DNA from: Himantopus leucocephalus
Lineage: Eukaryota > Chordata > Aves > Charadriiformes > Recurvirostridae
Length of the DNA: 64,000 nt
Direction of reading: 5' to 3'
Assembly (NCBI GenBank): GCA_003993805.1
Contig: RSEF01000014.1
Location: 1,799,941 to 1,863,940 of the forward strand
Positions within the stretch are counted from its first letter, which is position 1, and every line of letters begins with the position of its first letter. The notes below the pieces were generated by a model. That model ran no database searches, was not told where the DNA came from, and worked only from the letters and a program-made list of their open reading frames with translations. Both the position numbers and the translations under genes were made by a program. Shown here piece after piece: positions 31,701 to 44,350 of the stretch.

Positions 31701-32747
31701 AAAGCAAAGGACAGGCTTACAAAAGCTAATATCTGACTTGCAACTTGCACCAAGGTCTGAGAAACATGTTAATTGATTGCTTCAGCAGATTTTGCTTTCT
31801 TTATTTCTTTGTATCCATGAAAAGAAAAACAAGAATTATCAGAAAGCTGGTCTCTTTTAAAGTATGCACTACAAGCTGAACTATTTCACTGTGGTATATA
31901 GCATGTAATCTGTTAAATAGATAGAAGAGTTCAGCTGCTTCCCCTGCTTTTCAAATAAAAAAATTTCAGGGCACAGGCTAAGAGCATGCTGTCACACATC
32001 CAATTTAATTGAGCTTCCCTCAGCAAAATTAAAAAGCTGTGTTTTGCAATAAAGAAGCCTCACAAATTTGAAAATCAGAGATGTCAATTGGAGTTTCCTG
32101 TACTATACGTTTTTGCTTCACTTAAGATTTCCACAAAGTTACACTGTTTAAATGTATCTTTGTCTTTAGGTGCTTTAGTTTTAATTACTGAAATGAGATC
32201 GCATGTTATGTTTAGTAAACCAGTAAGGAATTTCCACTTCTATCTGCACAGCAAGGCCAGAGTCCTGTACAAAGGACTACAAAGCAGTACAAAGGAGACA
32301 AAAATCACATGTATTGAAGTGGTATGGCTATTTGTGGTCTTCACTTACAATTTTTTTGTGTTTCATTTTTAAACAGGGTAATTCTTGTTTCTGCTGTTCT
32401 TACTGAATGTTCATTTTTTCTGTATTTTGGGGAAGTTTTTCTTTAACACAGTGATAGGCAGACTACAGAAATATCTATATTTGACTAAACAAACATAGTA
32501 ACAGTAATTTACAGTAACTTACTGGTCTGTCACTAAAAAACATTATGTATTGCTCTGTGGAGCTGTGGACAGTACCTGATTTGTGCATCTGGTATAGAGA
32601 TAGGAACAAATTGCAACACCTTCTTAAAGCTATCTTCTGAATTTTAAAATAATTTTGATGGATATTAGTACGTACCTGACTTGCCCACTAGTTAGGAATG
32701 ATGCAATTTCTGGAAGCTGTCAGTAGATGTCTACCAGACAGTTTCAT

Positions 32748-33190
32748 GTTGAGAGCGGTGCCCTGTAAACTGCCCTGAGTTCAGGTTTGGACCGGGGTAT
32801 GTGGCACTGGAGGTGGTCGCTAGGAAAACATCATTTTCTGAGGGCATTTGCTGCCAGCCCATGGCTCTCTATGCCACACAGCCCAACAGACAATAAGGGT
32901 AGTGCACAGAGTTTGTGAGGAAGTAAAGAAATGCCTCAAAGCTGTTGCAAGAGGAGGGTGGGTGTCAGGGGAGGGGTCGCTGCAGTGGCTCCACAGACAT
33001 GGCAGCCATTTTGTATTGTGTGGTTGAGCTGCCACAGAATGGCAGCCATTTTGTCTCACGCAGGTGCAGAGCTTATTTCACCTGTGAGGGCAAACAGTTG
33101 GCACTGCCTTGCATGGCTCTGCAGTGGAAGGACCCCTATGAAGGACTCCCTCTAAACTTTAAAAATAAAGTGTGCCCTGTATTAAGGTAA
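32748..33190 (+). mobile_element. Possible degenerate solo LTR
   Basis: A GC-richer block inside AT-rich intron, starting near TGTTGAGAGC. It contains two copies of ATGGCAGCCATTTTGT 40 bp apart, CAGGTG/CACCTG boxes, and AATAAA at 33164-33169. The 10-mer GTGCCCTGTA occurs near both ends (about 32.76 and 33.17 kb). This combination resembles a retroviral LTR, but no internal gene, primer-binding site, TG...CA pair with target-site duplication, or named family can be shown. Alternative: a unique CpG-poor regulatory element. Confidence 0.35.
32999..33054 (+). promoter_or_regulatory. Two YY1-like motifs in direct repeat
   Basis: The 16-mer ATGGCAGCCATTTTGT occurs at 32999-33014 and 33039-33054. 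The core GCCATTTT matches the YY1 recognition pattern, and each copy is itself near-palindromic (ATGGC.GCCAT). Binding is inferred from the motif only. Confidence 0.4.
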
Positions 33191-34785
33191 TTTTTGTTGC
33201 CCTTTCCCTTCTTTAACCAGAATCTTAAACCTGCAGGCAGGTGAGGTTTCTTACCTGGTGACTGACTTCAGTATCATGTGAGTTACTGTTGCTGACTGGG
33301 TGTCTGAATCTCTTTCTAAAGGTAGAAAATTTCTTCCTGAGGAGAGTAACCTTTCTGCTGATGGCACACAGCGAAGATCGTGAGTAATTTTAATATCCAG
33401 TACAGCACAAAGCAACTTGCTTATTCACAGTGTGACTGTTGCAAAGAGGTGGGGGAAAACTCGTAAACTAAGAAAACAAGCTTTGATGTCTTTACTCAAT
33501 ACGTAATCACAGAAATGTATGTGAAATTTGTGAAAACATAATTGAAATTTTCCTCACTTTAATTTTGAAAACTGAAAATATGGGCCTGTTGAACTAATAG
33601 TATGTTTCATAGACACAGGCTAACAGATAAGACACAGAGCCTGCTTGGATATGTATGAAACAAACCCTCACATATAGTTTTGTATGGTTTTTGAACACTA
33701 CTCTGTACCACTTTTTAAGTCTAATGCTATTAAATCCTTTTATTTTTGAGTTTAATCTCACTGCCTGCTTCTCAAATACTTTAGGACTTGCTTTGAAATA
33801 ATAATGATGATGAAGTATCTGGCTTTTATTTCTTTGCCATCCCACTCTTTCTTTCACCCCTACAGGGTGACTCTTCTAAAGCTTTTAGTGACGATGAACT
33901 GTTCAGTAAAGATTTTATTTAGATACTGAAGTGTTACCAACTGCGAGTACTCTAATGTAACATTTGTGTAGTGATGTAGGAGCAAGATATTTCATTTTAT
34001 CCCTTTTGTTGTCCTACAGGCTTCATTAGTGTTACTTTGTTCAGTGGGGAGAGGGAATATGGACCTCATAGTATTACTATGGTAAAAATAAGGCCTTGAT
34101 GCCTTAACTTTCAAAGCAAGGAAAGCTGTCTGTATGTTTTGCTAAAGATTCCCTCACATAGAGTTCATGTCGCTTGAAGAGAGATATATGCTATATAGAT
34201 CACAGCTGAGGAACTGCCTGAAAGAATATTACATTATCAATGATCTCACATATCAGCAGGAAAAGTTTTTAGTGATTCACATGCAGAAGCATAAAAAATG
34301 CAGACCAACTCCAGGTCTGCTGAGTATCCAGACCTTGCTAGGTTTTTTTTTAAGTTGGGTTTGAGTTTTGTTGGGGTTTTTTTGTACTGGCTGATACATT
34401 AACCTGGAACAGTTCTCTGCCAAATGCCCTTATTTCATGGCTACTGCATTTGTTTGGGAAAAATGCTGACATAACAGTTAAAGACAATACTGTGTTTTTG
34501 CAGAGCTGTTTCAAACATCAGTAATGGTCAGTTTTATTATTATTCCATCACGATCTTCTTTGTGCGTCTTCTTCAAAGAAAACAGTAATTTCAATTAGCA
34601 GGCTTAGAGCAAGTTCCTTCCATGGATCAAACCTGCATCGCTCTGACAGGGGAAAAGCTTGCTCTGATTTCCATCAGCAACAGGTCTAGCTTGCAGTGTT
34701 TTGCTTTCTTATTCTTGAGTGTGAATATTGTTAAAATACAGTGTGCTGTGAAGAGTTGTTGTAGTTGCTGGTGTGTGTAAGTGAA

Positions 34786-34821
34786 GCTGACAGGCTGTAT
34801 GCCGCTGACAGGCTGTATGCC
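34786..34821. repeat. Tandem duplication, 18 bp x 2
   Basis: GCTGACAGGCTGTATGCC at 34786-34803 is repeated exactly at 34804-34821, followed by a decayed partial third copy (TCTAACAGG). It is intronic. Confidence 0.85.
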
Positions 34822-34942
34822 TCTAACAGGAGGGAGCCACAGCCACCATTAGAGCTAGCGATACACTCAGAGCACAGACCCTCTAGCTTATTTCCTTTAT
34901 TGTTTGATTTGGTTTTGGGTTGTTTTTTTTTTTTTTTTTAAA

Positions 34943-34943
34943 N
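34943..34943. other. Single ambiguous base after T homopolymer
   Basis: One N directly after a run of about 18 T and AA, a likely sequencing or assembly uncertainty at the homopolymer. Confidence 0.9.
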
Positions 34944-37783
34944 AGCGCAGCTACAATGTACTTTGTCCTAACTTTAGGATCTGGCTACCTGTGAATAAAA
35001 AGATCAGTCATACAGGGAGACAGTGAGAAGAATGAACTGTTACTTTTAAAAACGTAGCTAGAGATGTAAGCTGTGGCTGGATGTGTAAGTGATATGGAAT
35101 TATTTCATCATGTTCACGCTTTTATAAGAACTAAAAAAATCCCAATTCAACTCAAGAGAATTTCGACTCTGTTGCTAACAGCATGAAGGGAAAAAAAGAG
35201 AATACAAACATACCACACATTTTCTCCATTACTATATGTATGTTTTATCCTTTTGTTATAATTGAACAAAAAGCTAAAGTAGGTACAAAAACTAAAGAGA
35301 TCTGGTTCTCATTAAAGCTGGTCTTGAACTCAGTGGTCTGAGCGTAGGTGTAGTACTGCTAGTTAGCACCCACATGTTCAAAGTCAAGTCTGCCTTAAAC
35401 CTGTCTTCACAGGCCATTCATAGGGGAATCTAGTCCTGTCAGAAGAAAACAATTACTAAAATTCATGACCTACATATAGACTTCTGGTCTTGGAACGCTG
35501 GCAATGCATTACTTCTGGAAACAACTGAAAAAAATTAAATATGACCATATATAAAGTTTTCCACAATACATCTATGAATTACAGTTTATGTAATTTGCTT
35601 AGTTAAACAGATACAAAACTTGGACCACTGAAGTAACCGTGAGTTGTGCTCAGCAAGAGGTCATTAAAAGACGTTTGTCATTGAAGACAAATGCAACTGA
35701 GCCCCTCTGTCAGCGTAAACTATCCAGAATGAAAGGCAGTAAAGAACAGGTGCTGCTATATTACTTAGGCATCACTAGCAACATCCTTCTCACTTGTCAG
35801 GAATAAAATGTAAAAACATTTTAAAAAATGAGACAAAGTCAAATAGACAATTTTTTAGACTCCTAGAAGTTATTAAGGGAAGCAGTTCTAATTCTGGAGG
35901 CCTTTGTGAGTGAAAGAGGCTGGTTTTTCTTTCACACTTGATAAGCTAGTATGAAGAACCTGCCTGTTGTAAATGGGCTTAGAAAGACTGGAAGCCTACA
36001 CAGGGCTTGAAAAATCTGCATCAGTGCAATCTTGGTTTGCAAGTATTCCTAGTGCAGAGACCGATGCTATCTCACCATTTCATTCAGTGGTGTTAACAAA
36101 CTGAATGTAACTCTCTCAAGGATCAATAAGCAGTGTCACAATATTCTGCCACAGAGAAGGGAGCAGTTGGGCTACAAAGCTGTACAAATATCCCTGGAAA
36201 AGTGGTCATCTTGGCCTGCTGCTGCTGAAGGAATGAGAGGGTCTGTGGCAGTGGCACAGACCTCAGTCCCTATTGCTGAAGGCAGTGGCAGCAGCAACAA
36301 ACTTGGCTTTCCATGACTTAGAAAAGACAAAAAAGTGGGGACATCTCTGGCAGTTGCTGCCTCTCACCTGCCTGCTTTGCTAATACCTGGGGCCAAACCT
36401 AGTGGAGACTTTGATGCTCAAAAGAGCTTTCTGCACTCAGCCAGTGCATGGCTGGGGAGTGCTCTTGGGTAGCTCTAGGCAGATGTGTTTGGACGATACC
36501 TAATGCAGGAAGAGTACTGTTGCACAGTATGAATATCAGTTATATTCCCTTTTCAATAAGCAAGCTCCTCTGTGTTCAATTCTTTACTCAAACACCTGCT
36601 AGGCAATACAGAGTAAAGTGTGTGATGAGTGTGAGCACTGGGGAAATTAAAGGAACAGACTGGATACAAGAACAAACAGAACAAGTGAAGAACATGTAAA
36701 AGGATGGCAAGCAGATGTCCACCTGGCTCTCATTCACTGGGACAGTTGATTTCAGTGCTTTGTTTGATATAGAAAATGTCAACAGAAGTGCAGGGTTCAG
36801 TGGTGAGGCTTCTACCAGATTAAAGGTATGGACAAGCCAATAACCAAGTAGTTATTTGACTACCAGGAGCAGGTGTGACAAAACCTTTCCTGTTTACTTT
36901 ATTTGTATCACTACAGCATTATTAAAGGTCTGTGCCACTGTTACCAGTCCTTACTTCCAAAGGTGTCTAAGCAGTGATTCTGGGATGAAGTCTTCTAGAA
37001 TAATACTCAAAAGACACATGTCTGTGCTGTTTGAGCCACGAGGCTTTCAACTTCTGGCAGTGCAAGTCAGGGCACTGAAATTAATCTCCAGGTGTAAGGG
37101 TTAAAGTACCTGTCCTATTTTTGTACTTTAAAGGGATAAGAGAGCAAGTAAGTTTTTTCAGGCTACTGTAGCTTCATTAATGCCAAGGGTCTGGGTTCAG
37201 CAGCTTTTAGGTCTACTGAGGTTCTTGCCCTGTCAGCAAAGGCATTAGTTTCTGACCTCAAGTACTCACAGACAGATGGGACTTCAAAATAATATACTCC
37301 TTATTAAGTCCTGGTCTTCTAAATTCAGTGATTTAGGAATATAAACCCTATTGACTTCATCATCGGAACTAGATTAATATTCATTAACCTCCAGTGAGGC
37401 TCCTATGCCTGACTCTTTTGGCAGTTTTGAAAATCTCTCTTGCAGTATTGCTATTTAATTTGATACATCAAAATGTGTTTTGCGTTCATAACTTAATGGC
37501 TGCCATTTAACAAATGTCAATTCTTAGCTGCTATTAGTCTAGAACACAGTGTGCTTTCTTGCGACATGAACTGTCTAAGACCGCTAATGAAGTGAGGAAT
37601 AAAGCCTGAATTAGGTTAGACTGTGGAAGCTCCAAATCCCCTACCTGTTGATATTTTCTTCAGACAAATATCCTTCCCGCAAAGGACTGAAGTCAGGTAT
37701 AAAAATATGCTCTGTAGACACGTATCTTGCTAAAGTTTCCTTTTGTAAGTAATAGTTCCCTTTTATGTCTTCTGCAAATCATT

Positions 37784-37815
37784 CTGAATAAAAAAGGTGC
37801 TGAATAAAAAAGGTA
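37784..37815. repeat. Tandem duplication, 16 bp x 2
   Basis: CTGAATAAAAAAGGTG at 37784-37799 is followed by CTGAATAAAAAAGGTA at 37800-37815 (15 of 16 identical). It lies about 180 bp beyond the exon 2 donor, inside the intron. Confidence 0.85.
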
Positions 37816-37993
37816 ATTTCCTTTGCAACTACAAAAATCATTTCCCAATGGCATTTTGCAAGTATTCACCTAACTGGGATGCTCTTTATCTTTCTTCCTT
37901 TTAAAATGTCAAGCAGATAAAAGTCTTCTAAATAGCATTCTTTCCTATTTTGATTAATTTTGCATAGTGTTTTCCCAGAAGTATTGATACTTA

Positions 37994-38149
<156 letters not shown>

Positions 38150-39352
38150 CTAGTCAAACTGTCTTAATGGGTGTTTTTAGGAATGTAAATTTAATCACAG
38201 AGCTATCTGAACATGGGGTAATTAATGCAACTAGTAAAGAATAGTCTAGCTGAATGCTACATTGATTTCTGTATTGTTTTGCTTATTACTTTCAGTGTAA
38301 CCATTTTGAAGTGAAAGAATCCCTAAGCCAAAGTGACATTCGTTAGTCGCAATTTATCATACCTCTAAGGAATCCCAACTCAGTACATAACTATAGCTAC
38401 TCTTCCTTAACTGATAAAACTACAAACTTTGAAAGAACAGCCATAGACTGCTACAAAACTCACTGAAAGCAATTACTGGCAACTCTGAAGAGTCCTATCT
38501 TGGCGCAAGTGCAGGCAATGTGAACTGATGAAGGTTTCCCATCTTTAATTCTTATAACTCTTCATGCCATTCCACCATTTCAGCGTAACTAAGAGCTAAA
38601 GCCCAGACCCACTAGAGAGGAACCAAGGATGTGATTAGAAATTACATAGGGCCTAATCCTTCGAGGGGCTGAGTGTTTCTTACTAGGGCATTGAAATCAT
38701 TCAAGGAGACAAACAGCACTTTGTAGTCATTACTTGGCAACTGGTAAGGCCAGGGTCCTTCTATGATTATTTCTCTATAATTGATGTATTACCTCTTCTA
38801 ATCCAGAAAGAAACAGGACTATATACTGTGTTCACTCAAGGTAGAAGGAACCAATTTCTAGAAGGTGGATTTGGGAAGGAGCAACTTGGCGTCTGTAACA
38901 CCTTATTCCAAGGGTTCAACATGCTTGGCCTTAATTTTGAACAAGAATTTAGAGACTAAAAAATAGAGTGCCTGCATGTTTTTGGTACCCAAAAGGAGAC
39001 ATATTTCTGAAAGCAGGCCTGTTTCAGCTGTATTAATTTATAAAAGGAAAATGGAGAGGTCAAAATGTACTCAGCATGAATATGCAGAAAACAGGAGACA
39101 AAAAGCATCAGAAAAAAGCTGTTCAATTAATTAAGAGGAGATAAATTCCAAAGTCCCTCATGACAGACTAAGCAAAAACAGCTGAGAAGAATTTCTGACA
39201 GAAACTTGGAGTGGGAATGAAACTACAAAATCTCAACAAACAGGCGCTGCGTGAGCTTAGTTGACAAAGGCCTGTTCTCCCAAAATGGAAGCAAAGTAAA
39301 GAAATTCTGTAGGATATAAAGCAAATATATTTTCTTTATATATAAAAATATA

Positions 39353-39370
39353 ATATATATATATATATAT
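39353..39370. repeat. (AT)n microsatellite
   Basis: Nine AT dinucleotides inside a wider A/T-only stretch (about 39322-39374). It is intronic. Confidence 0.9.
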
Positions 39371-42300
39371 AAAAGTTATCCTGCTAGTATTGTCTGCAAG
39401 TTTTGGCTTCACTTCATAATGAAGAAAGTGGGCAAATAAATATTAAAAAATACTTTTTTTTTTTTGAAGATAGCAGAATCTTGAGGGGGAAAAAAGTGAC
39501 ACGGATTTTTAAATGTCTCTTATGAGAGAACAACCATTTCTCAGTAGTTGTTTTTAAAACTCAAACTGCAAAACTGGTTGGTAAAGTAAGGCTATCTTGT
39601 GTGTCTGAACGCACAATTGCTGCCTGTAGAAGATGGATTTTCCTATTAGAAGTCATTGTGTTTGTTGAGGTATATTTAGGTGAGGTATAGCCTAGATGTC
39701 CTAAGAAGTGTTCCAGCTCTGTCCTCAATGGCTAGCTGCACAGTGCAAAGCACATGAGTCTTTTGAAGTCCCAGCCACTAACTTAAATGTTGAAGTAGAA
39801 CCTAAAACCCTTGGAAATTCTAGATCTCTTTGAGGAAGGTTGCCCACCATTGAAAATGCCATAGGGACTGTATCCAGCCCCACCCTTTCCCTCCCCTCAC
39901 ACCCTTATCTGGGTGTGTGGAAATGAGGAAGCATAGCAAAGCCTTGAATTTAGCAGCAAGAGTACCTGACATGCTGCGCTACCACTAACTGATGGGCAGA
40001 ATTATAATTCAGTATTCACTAGATGTTTAAAAGAAACTACAACAAAGATTCTGTAAGTACAGGTTTGCCTCTTATTGCTTTTTGGGGTTCTGGAGCTATT
40101 TTAACTGCTTGCAGCATAATTGACTTTGGTGCAAATTTATTTTCCAAAAATATTAAGCAGGAGATAGGAAGTTATTCTGATGCTACCATGAATTAAAGCC
40201 AGTAATACTGGTAATTAGAAAGATAAGCCACAAATATATTACACCCACATACATATTTTAAAATTAGTTCTCAAGAGCTCAAAAAACAGGAAAAAAAAAA
40301 AAAAGTAACTATCTTATTTCCACTCTGCAACTCTAGCTGTAAATGCCCCAGTGTTGCCCCTTGGATCAGATCAGCTATCATACTGTCATTTCAATAATTC
40401 AGGAGGGGAATCATGAACAAGCCTTATGCCCTGAGTATGTGCTTAGAGCCAACACAAGAATTAGTGTGACAAGCAGTAATCTCGTCTGACCTCTTGCAGA
40501 ACAGTCCCAGATTCTCCTTCACATCCCACTCAATGGGTGCTTGAACCAGAGAATATATTTTTGAAAGCTGTCCAAAATTATGCAATGTTTTCAAAAGAAT
40601 CAAAAATGTAAGCAAGGCACCACAACCTTGAAATTGGAATAAAATAAATGTAGAAACTATGAGATATTAGCCCGCAACTTGTCTGCAAACTTAGAGATGT
40701 AGCTAGAATAATGCAGAGATATAAGCAGTGGTTTAGTTTATCTTCGTAGAAGTACATGTGCTGTGAACATACTGTAGAGTGATTAATTCTTGTGGAGATC
40801 TCAAATGAAGGATTAGCAAGAGCTGCATTAAGGGAACTTTAAGAGGAAAAAACAGACTCGGCAGCTGCAATGGGAAGAAATTTGAAGGTGAGGATACAGA
40901 GAACTGAGTATGGAGACACAGTGGTGCTGGATGAGATTGAGCCAGTTCTAGAGGGGTAGTCATGGTCTTCCAAAGAGAAGGAACTGAAGTCAATCCATAC
41001 TTTATGCATGTTCACCTGTGCACTATTATGTAACGATATCCTTTTTGCATCGAAACTCCAGCTTTTCTAAACCTCCCTTCCTAACAGATAAAGACTAAGT
41101 GAGCTCCTTTGACAGCTGCCAGTTCCCTTTATATAGGTGAGTCCATAGGTATCATAAACCCAACACAGCCACAATATACCACCCACTTTGGCCCTCTCTG
41201 AAGAGTATGCATTTTTAAGGCAGGCTTTGAGGGAAAATGCCATATTTCCCAGCAATCCTGAAATGGTATGGCAGGGTGTGAGGATACTCTGGAAATACAA
41301 GCCTCTGAAGACACCACAGGTCAGGATTCCTACCTCACACCTTCACCATTGTGACCCTCACAAATCACCAACCTGTTTGTGTCTGAATTTCTCTTCTGCT
41401 ATAGTGGATAATTGTTTGGCCTACCTGGCAGCAGCTATGCTGAAGGATAATTAATTATTTTTCATACAATGGTTTGAGCTCCCGGGATGTAAACCACTTG
41501 GGAAAGAATATGTTAACATTATTACGCCTTTGAGTAAAGCTCTAGCTCTGTCCCAGTGATGAATGACACCTTTAGTGCTTTGAGACGTGATTCTGAACAG
41601 ATTCACACAGAAGTCTCTTACCTTTTCATAAACGAAATAAAAGTTTCATTTTATTTAAAGCAGGCATGCATTAGTCAACTATTTTTTCGCATATATTGTT
41701 ATTAAGCTCTGTTTCTGCTAATGAGTCAAAATTCGTAAAGCAAAAGTGGAGACAACACTGAGATTAGTCACAGTGACAGGATGAAACTATTTTGTGTGCT
41801 CTGCAATCTTAAGGATAATTTTCAGCGACAAAGAACAAGTAAAATATTATTACTGTATGCACAAAAAAATATTAGGATGAAAATAATTATTATATAGAAA
41901 TAGAATTATCAAGCTATTACATATAATGAGAGGGACTGAAGAGGTAAACCTGAAGCTATTTATGCATATTTTTGCTTCAACTTAAATGCAAACTTGTATA
42001 GTTAACTTAATGATCGCATTTCATCCTCAGTGTGCCAGACAGAAATGGAACATTAGCCACCTGTGATGAAAAGCAACAAAAAAATAAAATGCCTATTAAG
42101 TCAATAAGCGCAAAGAAAACTTTTAAAGACACCTGAAGTGATACAATGAGAAATGGGAGAATGCATTACACCTGGTGTCAATAGTTTCATACAAATTGGT
42201 AAGGAATGCTGTAAGAAAAAGTAATTATCTGCAAAAATCCTGTTGTTGTCACTTGATGCGCGCATATTGTTCACTGAGAAGCTCATTGTGCTCTACAACC

Positions 42301-43799
42301 ATTAGCTGGTTTAATTCTAAGTTGGGGGATTTGTTATCATCTTTGTAAAAGACAGAGGCATAGAGAAGGTGAGGTGTATCAGTAACACAAAGGGTCCCAA
42401 ATCTGTGCTGTAGGAACCCAAAACTATGTCATTGTTATTCTGGTGGTATCCATATACTGAACAGCAACCAGACCTCTGCTCCATGTACACCTAAAGCAGT
42501 ATGCAGGCAATTTGCAGTTTAGAGGCAGTAAGAGCTGAGTTGCTTATGGATACATAGCAAGTCTGTGGCAGAGCCAGCACAAGGTCTGCTGGATCACAGT
42601 GTCTGTTCAGGACATTGTTTATCCTTTCTCGTGCTTGTGAATCTGTTGCTGTTGGAAACTATCAGTCACTTAGCCTTGAAGAGTCAACTCAGTCATTCAG
42701 CAACAGAAGAGCAACAGAGAACAACCAGCACAGGTAAGGATAATGGCCCAGCTACTCTGCCACTTTTTTTTCATATTTGAAATGGATGAACTGTCTTAAA
42801 TGAGACTCTGTGTTTGTTCAATCCATGACTGCTGAGAGCTCTTTAAAGGAGCTGCATGGCTTCTCTAATGTGGACACCACTCAGCAACAAACCTGGCTGT
42901 TCAGCCCACTCAATTACAGTGCTTTAGTTGAAAATTATTTTAAATCATTGTTTTCCTCGATTGGATTAAAACTAAGTAATTTGAGGCCTATTTCCACTCC
43001 CCTAAATTGTCCAGTAATAAGATAATCCTTGTTAAAATATTGTTAACGGTTCAATTTTGTTTAAAATCTGGGTCAGCACTTTTGGAGCTTTCTCAAGAAT
43101 TCAGTGAAATTCTCAAATTAGTCCTTTTTCACTCAACTATACTAAATGCTAATAGAGCATGGTACAGCATGCATTCTTAATGCTGTTTCAGGTATCAAAA
43201 TCAAGACTTTCAAGACCATTATTAGTTGATGAGCCAAAGCAGAAGTAAGCAGGAGGCCCAGGTTATAGACGGATAAAGGGAGAACCAGATTGTGCAACTT
43301 AAAAACAGCACACTTGGTGGAAATTGAAATAGTTGCATAATGCAGAATAATAAATTGTTATAGTACAAAATATTCCAGATAAATGTTCATGTTAAAAGAA
43401 TCAGATGATTCCTGTAGTTTCTCACTAGCTTGTCACCTGGAGGCATGAATGGCTAGTCTTGTAGCCAGGCCTTTTACTATACCTTTTATTGTTGCCCCAA
43501 ATGTATTCAGAGGCCCAGAGGTTGTTGGGTTTTTTTTCCCTTTTTTTCCCATCTGGCGCAGGATGCAGTGGCCAATAACTAACCTGTGCAGAAAAAACCC
43601 TACATCTAATTGCTTATTCCTAATCTAGCCTGCTGCACCATTCTATTACTGTGAATCCTAACAATGATTAAATTTGGCGTGTGTGTGGAATGGTATTTAT
43701 TCAATGTTTTATGCTGAAATTACCATATAAATATAGCTAATAGCTAAACACAATACAAACAGCTGCAATATATTTTGTTCCTGGCTTCCCTAACAGGCA

Positions 43800-44350
43800 G
43801 GCAATATTGTGCAATTTAAAATGGGTAAGCTGGGGGAAAGGGGGAAGATGGCATAGGATAGTACCAGTGTGGAAGTCAGCTGACTGTCGTGGTGCTGAGC
43901 ACATCCCACCAGTCCTGCTGGTTTGACTGCCTGGACTCAGGGTTGGTTTGGACTTGGTGCAGATGTCTGCTTTGAGAAGCCTCAGCAGAGGGTCCCCCTC
44001 CTTTCCTCTTCCTTTTGCTCAAAAGCAGATTTCGAGCTGAGGCTCTGGCTCAGGGCCCTTGCTCCCCCTACAGGGACCTGCACTTCTTCCCACTTGACCT
44101 TGGGCCTGCCTTGTACTAGGGATTTGCCTGGAGATCTGGACTGTGGCTGACCATGGTTGTTGTCACCAGACCTGCTCTGCTTTCCTTGCTTAGGTACCAT
44201 TGGGCTGCGCCCTTGCCAATGAGGACGTTGTCCCTGCCCCTGCCTGCCTTGTTATGACTTAGTACAGGGCTTGCCTACCCTTTTGGAGCTGCCAGCCCTT
44301 CTTGTACCCAACACCGATCCTCCACCTACAGTGATCAATGGAAATACTCC
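43800..44350. other. GC-richer block of unknown origin
   Basis: Composition shifts sharply from AT-rich flanks to C/T- and G-rich sequence with several CCTGCC/CTGCC and GGACTTGG-type words. Open frames exist on both strands (75 and 72 codons) but look like shadows. It may be a decayed repeat or 5' retrotransposon remnant; I cannot assign a family. Confidence 0.3.

Noticed and set aside
32820..33190. Open frames on both strands over the LTR-like block
   Set aside because: They come from the GC-rich composition and the duplicated 16-mer, with no recognisable domain.
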